Positions 1-4,095 of a stretch of 5,370 nt of DNA are shown piece by piece. This DNA is from Caldifarciminota bacterium (GTDB lineage Bacteria > Hydrothermota > 32-111 > QNBC01). The stretch is from assembly GCA_023132105.1 (NCBI GenBank), contig JAGLYS010000222.1, forward strand, positions 1 through 5,370, in the 5' to 3' direction. A program made the position numbers and the translations under genes. Position 1 is the first letter of the stretch; every line of letters starts with the position of its first letter. The notes under the pieces were generated by a model. The model did no database searches, was not told the origin of the DNA, and was given only the letters and a program-made list of their open reading frames with translations.

Positions 1-1
1 A

Positions 2-454
2 AATTCTGTTCCTGACACATGGAATGGTAGAGCGATTCAAAATGATTATAGAATTACGGGAGAATTTGGTGGTTGTGTGTCCTCTAGTCAGGATTGTGGT
101 GGCGGGTATATCGTATATCGACAATTTGGTAATGCCAATATATGGTTCGATGCATATAACTGGGATGGTATTTCAGATAAGAAAGCGACAATTAAAACCA
201 AATCGATGAATCTTACACCGAATCCTTCAAGAGGAAAAACAACGCTTTACTATTCTCTTAGTAATGAGGGAATTGTAAATGTTTCACTGTACGATGTATC
301 AGGAAAGATGGTAGAAAGATTATTCAATGGTACACAAAAAGCGGGAAGACATTCTATAAATATTGAAAATATGACACTTGCTCCGGGTGTATATTTTGTA
401 AGAATGGAAACATCAGATAATGTAGAAACAAAAACACTTACAATCCTGAAATAA
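2..454 (+). CDS. C-terminal part of an exported protein with a T9SS-type sorting domain
   Basis: The frame is open from base 2, so the gene starts before the window; 150 residues and the TAA stop are visible. Roughly residues 70-150 form a compact beta-rich module. It begins LTPNPSRG, continues with VSLYDVSGKMV and KAGRHSINIE, then APGVYFVRME, and ends TLTILK at the stop. This order (PNP start, YD.sGk.v, aG.h, apGvYfvr, a short basic end) is the pattern of the type IX secretion C-terminal sorting domain, and the FlgD Ig-like fold looks much the same. In that family the domain directs the passenger across the outer membrane and is then removed or anchored. The visible passenger part (residues 1-65) is rich in Gly, Asn and aromatic residues, with two cysteines (25 and 32) that could form a disulfide. 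I cannot assign its function. The GTG at base 77 is internal and not the start. A strong terminator follows 26 bases after the stop. Confidence 0.8.
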   Translation, partial: NSVPDTWNGRAIQNDYRITGEFGGCVSSSQDCGGGYIVYRQFGNANIWFDAYNWDGISDKKATIKTKSMNLTPNPSRGKTTLYYSLSNEGIVNVSLYDVSGKMVERLFNGTQKAGRHSINIENMTLAPGVYFVRMETSDNVETKTLTILK

Positions 455-480
455 TTATTTTTAAATAAATTTTCTTTGAT

Positions 481-512
481 CAAAAGGGGGACTTTTTTAA
501 GTCCCCCTTTTG
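481..512 (+). terminator. Rho-independent terminator after the T9SS-tail gene
   Basis: CAAAAGGGGGAC (481-492) pairs perfectly with GTCCCCCTTTTG (501-512). Two more T-A pairs (493/500 and 494/499) close a TTTT loop, giving a 14-bp stem. The 5' arm begins with four A and the 3' arm ends with four T, so it could work in both directions. It lies 26 bases after the stop of the upstream gene and separates that gene from the repeat region. Confidence 0.88.
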
Positions 513-513
513 T

Positions 514-562
514 ATGAGAATGGGAAAAATTGGGGTCAGGCACCTTTACTTCCCAAACTCAT
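514..562. repeat. Nested inverted repeat around GGGGTCAGGCACC
   Basis: The outer arms are ATGAG (514-518) and CTCAT (558-562). The inner arms are TGGGAA (521-526) and TTCCCA (550-555), and AA sits between the two on each side, so the stem has an A-A internal loop. AAA (527-529) and TTT (545-547) can pair next, and GGT (534-536) and ACC (542-544) can close around CAGGC. From memory, GGGGTCAGGCACC-type words recur between genes in many bacteria and resemble repeats tied to IS200-like (REP-associated) transposases. No transposase is present here, and copy number in this genome cannot be judged from one window. Confidence 0.6.
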
Positions 563-607
563 CAAAGGAAAGGAAATATAACCATGAATTTACGAATAAT
601 TGGGAAT

Positions 608-630
608 AGACATCAGACAACAGACATCAG
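608..630. repeat. AGACATCAG direct repeat
   Basis: AGACATCAG occurs at 608-616 and again at 622-630, separated by ACAAC, giving a 14-base period. It is a two-copy tandem duplication or a fragment of a longer array, inside the repeat patchwork. No function is apparent. Confidence 0.6.
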
Positions 631-648
631 CCAAAAGGGGAAGGAACC

Positions 649-687
649 ACCCTCACCTCAGTCCTCTCCCGTCGAGGGCGAGGAAGG
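649..687. repeat. C-rich/G-rich imperfect hairpin
   Basis: CCTCTCCC (663-670) faces GGGCGAGG (676-683) across a GTCGA loop, with 7 of 8 positions paired. It is preceded by a pyrimidine-rich run (CCCTCACCTCAG) and followed by GAAGG. It is clearly more GC-rich than its surroundings. From memory, words of the type CCCTCACC...CCTCTCCC with a G-rich return arm are common intergenic palindromes in many bacterial phyla. There is no U-tract, so a terminator role is unlikely. Confidence 0.55.
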
Positions 688-897
688 AATAGAAATAACC
701 ACGAATTTCACTAAGAGAAGAGAGATATTTATTGTTTTAATTACACGAAGGGGAGACAAATTGCACAAATTGAGAAGGGAATAAATTACAACTTTATTTC
801 ACGAATTGGGAAATGAATTTCTCGAATGAGAAAAAGGGCAGACACAGGGGTTTACTCATACGATGTCACGAATTGAAGGTTAATTGTATGAAAGGAA

Positions 898-925
898 TTG
901 ACAATGCGAATAAATTATATATAAT
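898..925 (+). promoter_or_regulatory. Consensus sigma70-like promoter giving a probably leaderless mRNA
   Basis: A perfect -35 box TTGACA (898-903) and a perfect -10 box TATAAT (920-925) are separated by 16 bases. Transcription would be expected to begin about 6-8 bases after the -10 box, at 931-933, which is on the ATG at 932. No Shine-Dalgarno sequence precedes that ATG (the bases are ATATATAATGATTTT). Both facts point to a transcript with essentially no 5' leader. An upstream promoter could also feed this gene, but the terminator at 481-512 blocks read-through from the previous gene. Confidence 0.72.
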
Positions 926-931
926 GATTTT

Positions 932-1876
932 ATGAAAAAGCTTTTTAATCATCCGATAGTAAAAATACTTGAAGTGTTATTGATACTATTATTACTTGCA
1001 TATGTACTAAAACCATTTTTTAAGGATAGTGATAAAATAGTAGAGATTTTAAAATCATTTAATATCATTTTTCTTGCTTTGGGATTCTTTCTCTTATCAT
1101 TTGTAGTCTCTATGTATCCTTTGATTTGGCGTTCGATTTTGAGTAAATTCGGAACAAAAATCACCGTAGATAAAGCATATAAATCGTGGATTTATTCGAA
1201 TGTAGGTAAATATATGCCCGGAAAGATATGGCAGTTTGCAGGTAGAGTAATGTTAACAAAAGAGGCATATGGAGAAGTAATAATTTTTACAATACTTCTT
1301 GAAACGGTAATTGCAGGTGTTGCTGCCATTATTGTTTTCTTATGGGGAGCACTTGTCGGTGGAATATTTACGGCAAAATGGGTGAAATACCTTTCAATTA
1401 CATTGCCGATACTGATTGCTCTACTACATCCCTATTTCCTGAAACAAATTTTAAAGATTCTTTCTAAAATAAGAAAGTTGGAATTACATGGGAATTTCAC
1501 AATGAAATACAGAGATATTTTAATGTATCTTGTATTCTATATAATTCTGTGGATTTTAACGGGAACTGCATTCCGGATTATGATACAGGATTCTAATTTG
1601 GAAATGTCTCTTATCGATCTTGCCTCATCGTATGCCCTTTCCTGGATTTTAGGATATGCAGCTATTTTCTCCCCGGCTGGGGTTGGTGTCAGAGAAGGGG
1701 CAATTGTGTTTTTCCTTGGTTTGAAATATACTCATATAATAGCATCGTCTTTTGCAATTCTAACAAGGCTTTCATTTATTTTGAATGATTTTTTCTTATT
1801 CGGTTTATTGTTCATATATTTAAATTTTAAAAAATTAATAAATCGTAATAAAAATAATTCAGTTGATAAAGTATGA
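932..1876 (+). CDS. UPF0104/LPG_synthase_TM-family integral membrane protein, probable glycan or lipid export helper
   Basis: This 314-residue polytopic inner-membrane protein has about seven or eight hydrophobic segments, near residues 10-30, 44-64, 113-145, 152-170, 196-214, 230-263 and 267-299. Two motifs identify the family (PF03706, the flippase-like part of lysylphosphatidylglycerol synthase/MprF, without the catalytic C-terminal domain). One is KYMPGKIWQ with a following GR (93-105); the other is SPAGVGVREG (247-256). Length near 300 residues is normal for the stand-alone form. Such proteins are often encoded beside glycosyltransferases and are thought to move or help modify lipid-linked molecules, but the substrate cannot be read from sequence. 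The start is supported by the hydrophobic N-terminus and by the promoter just upstream; there is no ribosome binding site. The stop overlaps the next gene's start by ATGA, indicating translational coupling. Confidence 0.85.
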   Translation: MKKLFNHPIVKILEVLLILLLLAYVLKPFFKDSDKIVEILKSFNIIFLALGFFLLSFVVSMYPLIWRSILSKFGTKITVDKAYKSWIYSNVGKYMPGKIWQFAGRVMLTKEAYGEVIIFTILLETVIAGVAAIIVFLWGALVGGIFTAKWVKYLSITLPILIALLHPYFLKQILKILSKIRKLELHGNFTMKYRDILMYLVFYIILWILTGTAFRIMIQDSNLEMSLIDLASSYALSWILGYAAIFSPAGVGVREGAIVFFLGLKYTHIIASSFAILTRLSFILNDFFLFGLLFIYLNFKKLINRNKNNSVDKV

Positions 1877-3093
1877 AAAAAATTAAAGTTATATCGATAG
1901 TTACTGCTTTTCCCAGAAACAAAGATGATATAATAATTCCCTGGTTTGTAAAACTTGTTCATAAGTTAAAAAGGAAAAATACTGAAGTAACTATATTTAC
2001 ATCTTCATATAAAGGATTGAAGAGTGGTAATTTTGATGGTATTAGTGTTATTAGATTTAGATATTTTCTTTCGACTTTTGAAAAAATGACTCATGATGTA
2101 TCTGTTATTGAAAAATTAAAAGCGAATAAAGTATACTATTTGGTACTGCCATTCTTTATAATATTTGGAATTATCTATTCGGTTAAATTTGCATTAAAAA
2201 ATGATTTTGATATCATACATGTTCATTGGCCATTTCCGTTATCAATATTTGGAATTGCTATGAAATTGATTAAGAATCGACCTATGATCTATACATTTTA
2301 TGGAGCTGATATTGTTTTAGCGAGAAGGAATGGAATTTACAAGATGCTGTTGAAATTGGTTTTAAAAAAGGCTGATAAGGTAACTGTAATATCATCATAT
2401 ACCAAAAAGATATTGAATGAGATTTCACCTGATACGGAAGTTACGGTAATACCATTCGGAAGTTCAATATCTTCCGTATTAGATAGTAATATGCTTTCGG
2501 ATCGTTTTATTATAAAGAAAAAAATTAAAGAAATATTATTCGTAGGAAGACTTGTTGAAAGAAAGGGGGTAATTTATTTAATAAGAGCTTTCAGAAATAT
2601 ATTGGAGAGATACAAAAAACCTATCAGGTTAGTTATTGTAGGGGATGGTCCGGAAAGAAATAGTCTTGAACAAGAATCATATACATTAGGAATAGAGAAA
2701 GATGTAAAATTTACCGGCTTTATTTCTGATAATATTTTAAGTGATTATTATAATTCCGCTGACATTTTCGTTTTACCAGCCATTATTGACAGTCATAGAG
2801 ATACGGAAGGGCTTGGTGTGGTTTTAATGGAAGCAATGCTAAGAGGAATACCGGTTGTAGCTTCTAATGTCGGAGGGATAGTTGATATAGTCGAAAATAA
2901 CAGAACAGGAATATTAACCGATGAAAAAGATATTGTTCAACTTACAAATGTTATTATTGAGCTATTAGAGAATAAAAAAAGGGCAAAGCATCTTTCAGAC
3001 AATGCTATTGAATATTTAAAAATTAAATTTTCATGGGGTTCTATCGTACAAAAATATTTGGACATATATAAATGTCTGATAAATTCCACTTAG
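1873..3093 (+). CDS. GT-B glycosyltransferase, family 4 type
   Basis: This 406-residue cytoplasmic or membrane-associated retaining glycosyltransferase would transfer a sugar from a nucleotide-sugar to a lipid-linked or polysaccharide acceptor. The N-terminal Rossmann half begins KVISIVTAFP, contains DIIHVHWPFP (113-122) and TFYGADI (141-147), and has a hydrophobic patch near 88-106 that may contact the membrane. The linker carries ADKVTVISSYTKK (167-179). The C-terminal donor half has FVGRLVERKG (223-232), VIVGDGP (254-260), VKFTGFI (278-284) and the E-x7-E signature in TEGLGVVLMEAM (E312 and E320), followed by GIPVVASNVGG (325-335). All key family 4 elements are present, so it looks intact. 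It overlaps the membrane-protein gene by four bases, has no Shine-Dalgarno site of its own and is probably translated by coupling. The specific sugar and acceptor are unknown; a surface glycan or glycolipid role is inferred from the neighbour. Confidence 0.92.
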   Translation: MKKIKVISIVTAFPRNKDDIIIPWFVKLVHKLKRKNTEVTIFTSSYKGLKSGNFDGISVIRFRYFLSTFEKMTHDVSVIEKLKANKVYYLVLPFFIIFGIIYSVKFALKNDFDIIHVHWPFPLSIFGIAMKLIKNRPMIYTFYGADIVLARRNGIYKMLLKLVLKKADKVTVISSYTKKILNEISPDTEVTVIPFGSSISSVLDSNMLSDRFIIKKKIKEILFVGRLVERKGVIYLIRAFRNILERYKKPIRLVIVGDGPERNSLEQESYTLGIEKDVKFTGFISDNILSDYYNSADIFVLPAIIDSHRDTEGLGVVLMEAMLRGIPVVASNVGGIVDIVENNRTGILTDEKDIVQLTNVIIELLENKKRAKHLSDNAIEYLKIKFSWGSIVQKYLDIYKCLINST

Positions 3094-3136
3094 ACCTATT
3101 GTTATTACAAAGAAATTCGTATTATATAAAAATGCA

Positions 3137-3166
3137 ATAAAGGGTTTGAAAAATCAAACCCTTTAT
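3137..3166. terminator. Shared stem-loop terminator between convergent genes
   Basis: ATAAAGGGTTTGA (3137-3149) pairs perfectly with TCAAACCCTTTAT (3154-3166) around an AAAA loop, a 13-bp stem. It lies 43 bases after the glycosyltransferase stop and 20 bases beyond the stop of the minus-strand LamG gene. The arm ends are A/T-rich on both sides, so it probably terminates both transcripts. The T-run is short and interrupted (CTTTATATAT), which makes strength uncertain. Confidence 0.8.
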
Positions 3167-3186
3167 ATATTCCTTAGTATAGAAAG

Positions 3187-3939
3187 TTAAAAATCAGTAT
3201 ACAATGAATATATTTCATTTTCACTTAAAGGATAATTATAAATTCTAATTTCATCTACTGTTGCCAGTAAATAGTTATTAAGGTTGCCATACTTGCCTAT
3301 GAATAAATCCTTCCCGAAATCTGTCATCATTCCCTGAATTGCTATTGCTTTATATAATGTCCCGTTAATATATAGTTTCATTTGTTGAGTTTCATAATCA
3401 TAAATACCTGTCAGGAAATACCACTCATTCATTTGATAGAAGCCTGGATTTGTTTGAATAAATGTAAAAGTATAAGATCCATTTGTGTTATAAATGTAGA
3501 ATTGAAATGCAGATCCTCCTCCAAGATATTCTTGATGTTGACTGCCTGAAAGGGACAAATGATATTGATAAAAGGGAACTTCATGAGTAAAATAAGGTTT
3601 GTCAATGATTGGCTCACTTCCAATGCCCGAATAAGGAATTGTTGCTTTAACCCATGCAGCTATTGTAATAGATTGTGGATTAAGCAATGGATCATTGGGA
3701 ACTCTGATGTAATCGTTAATGCCATCCAATATAAGGGCATTCCCTGAGATACCATTTGTATCGAGTATAGGATTCCCATATGTAATTCCATTTAGATTGT
3801 TTCCACTATAGTCCTTGCCAATATTATTAGGATCGTCGAATGTATAATGTGCTATCAAACCAGCATTCTTTAATAAAGAACAGTTTATAAATGTAAGGAA
3901 AAATAGTAATGTTACTAAATATAAAATTATTTTCTTCAT
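3187..3939 (-). CDS. Secreted or lipid-anchored single-domain LamG-like (concanavalin A-like) protein
   Basis: The protein has 250 residues. A signal sequence comes first: MKK, then a hydrophobic core (residues 4-18), then Cys20. TFINC is a poor lipobox because Asn precedes Cys and Phe sits at -3, so lipidation is possible but unsure. The rest matches one Laminin_G_3/LamG jellyroll domain: GLIAHYTFDD (27-36), DYSGNNLNG (43-51), SGNALILDGINDYIRV (65-80), ITIAAWVKA (91-99), EWYFLTGIYD (172-181), MKLYINGTLYKA (187-198), LFIGKYG (212-218) and TVDEIRIYNYPLSENEI (227-243). These domains usually bind carbohydrate or other ligands outside the cell; no catalytic module or sorting domain is attached. 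The start at 3939 is chosen because GGAGG lies five bases upstream (complement of 3945-3949) and the signal peptide begins there. The longer version from 3960 adds MFYVEVI and lacks such a site. Confidence 0.85.
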   Translation of the reverse strand: MKKIILYLVTLLFFLTFINCSLLKNAGLIAHYTFDDPNNIGKDYSGNNLNGITYGNPILDTNGISGNALILDGINDYIRVPNDPLLNPQSITIAAWVKATIPYSGIGSEPIIDKPYFTHEVPFYQYHLSLSGSQHQEYLGGGSAFQFYIYNTNGSYTFTFIQTNPGFYQMNEWYFLTGIYDYETQQMKLYINGTLYKAIAIQGMMTDFGKDLFIGKYGNLNNYLLATVDEIRIYNYPLSENEIYSLYTDF

Positions 3940-3987
3940 AATAACCTCCACATAAAACAATTTATCTTTGAATTTAGTGTATATTAA

Positions 3988-4018
3988 ATTATATAAACTG
4001 TAAAGTATTTATTGTCTA
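3988..4018 (-). promoter_or_regulatory. Possible promoter of the LamG gene
   Basis: On the minus strand, TAGACA (4018-4013, five of six consensus bases) lies 17 bases before TATATA (3995-3990), or 19 before a perfect TATAAT (3993-3988). This would leave a leader of about 45 bases before the ATG at 3939. A second pairing, TTTACA (4004-3999) with TACACT (3981-3976), is also possible, so the exact promoter is unresolved. Confidence 0.4.
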
Positions 4019-4039
4019 CCCTCTATCATTTTCTTATTA

Positions 4040-4068
4040 TTGACATATATAATTAATAATGATATATA
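4040..4068 (+). promoter_or_regulatory. Probable sigma70-like promoter of the EF-G-like gene
   Basis: A perfect TTGACA (4040-4045) and TATATA (4063-4068) are separated by 17 bases. Transcription should start near 4075, leaving a leader of about 20 bases that contains the ribosome binding site. It is divergent from the LamG gene's presumed promoter about 20 bases away. Confidence 0.65.
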
Positions 4069-4082
4069 TGAAAGAAATTTAT

Positions 4083-4090
4083 AAGGAGGA
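4083..4090 (+). promoter_or_regulatory. Strong ribosome binding site that fixes a TTG start
   Basis: AAGGAGGA is a near-perfect match to the anti-Shine-Dalgarno sequence and sits five bases before TTG at 4096. There is no in-frame ATG or GTG between the in-frame TGA at 4069-4071 and this TTG. The first in-frame ATG downstream (4273) lies beyond the P-loop. TTG is therefore the start. Confidence 0.85.
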
Positions 4091-4095
4091 CAAAC

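Larger units (their letters stand above)
563..887. repeat. Gene-free patchwork of short degenerate repeats
   Basis: No credible gene lies here. Recurring words are ACGAATT at 701-707, 801-807 and 868-874, with variants ACGAATAATT at 592, ACACGAAG at 743-750 and TCTCGAATGAG at 820-830. ACAAATTG occurs twice with a 9-base period (756-763 and 765-772). The stretch at 836-850 (GGGCAGACACAGGGG) reads like a fragment of another intergenic repeat type. The C- and G-rich blocks contrast with the AT-rich coding sequence around them. The 84-codon reading frame that spans 530-784 runs through these repeats and looks artefactual. The likely nature is debris of several non-coding mobile or REP-like elements; that is inference. 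Confidence 0.55.

Noticed and set aside
77..454. GTG at 77 as the start of the T9SS-tail gene
   Set aside because: The frame stays open back to base 2, there is no Shine-Dalgarno site, and the sorting domain should follow a longer exported passenger.
250..543. 97-codon minus-strand frame
   Set aside because: It lies opposite the sorting domain and the terminator hairpin, and has no recognisable motif; it is an antisense shadow.
530..784. 84-codon plus-strand reading frame in the gap
   Set aside because: It runs straight through the repeat blocks; its PPSPQSSPVEGEEG stretch is just the translated C/G-rich hairpin. It has no recognisable domain and starts inside the inverted repeat without a ribosome binding site.
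563..880. CRISPR-like array from the repeated ACGAATT words
   Set aside because: The units are short and variable, the spacing is irregular (100 then 67 bases), and there are no uniform spacers or cas genes.
1732..1962. 76-codon minus-strand frame across the operon overlap
   Set aside because: It is antisense to the end of the membrane-protein gene and the start of the glycosyltransferase, with no motif or ribosome binding site; it comes from AT-rich codon usage.
3940..3960. Upstream ATG at 3960 for the LamG gene
   Set aside because: It would place the GGAGG site inside the coding sequence and add MFYVEVI before a normal signal peptide; the ATG at 3939 has correct spacing.
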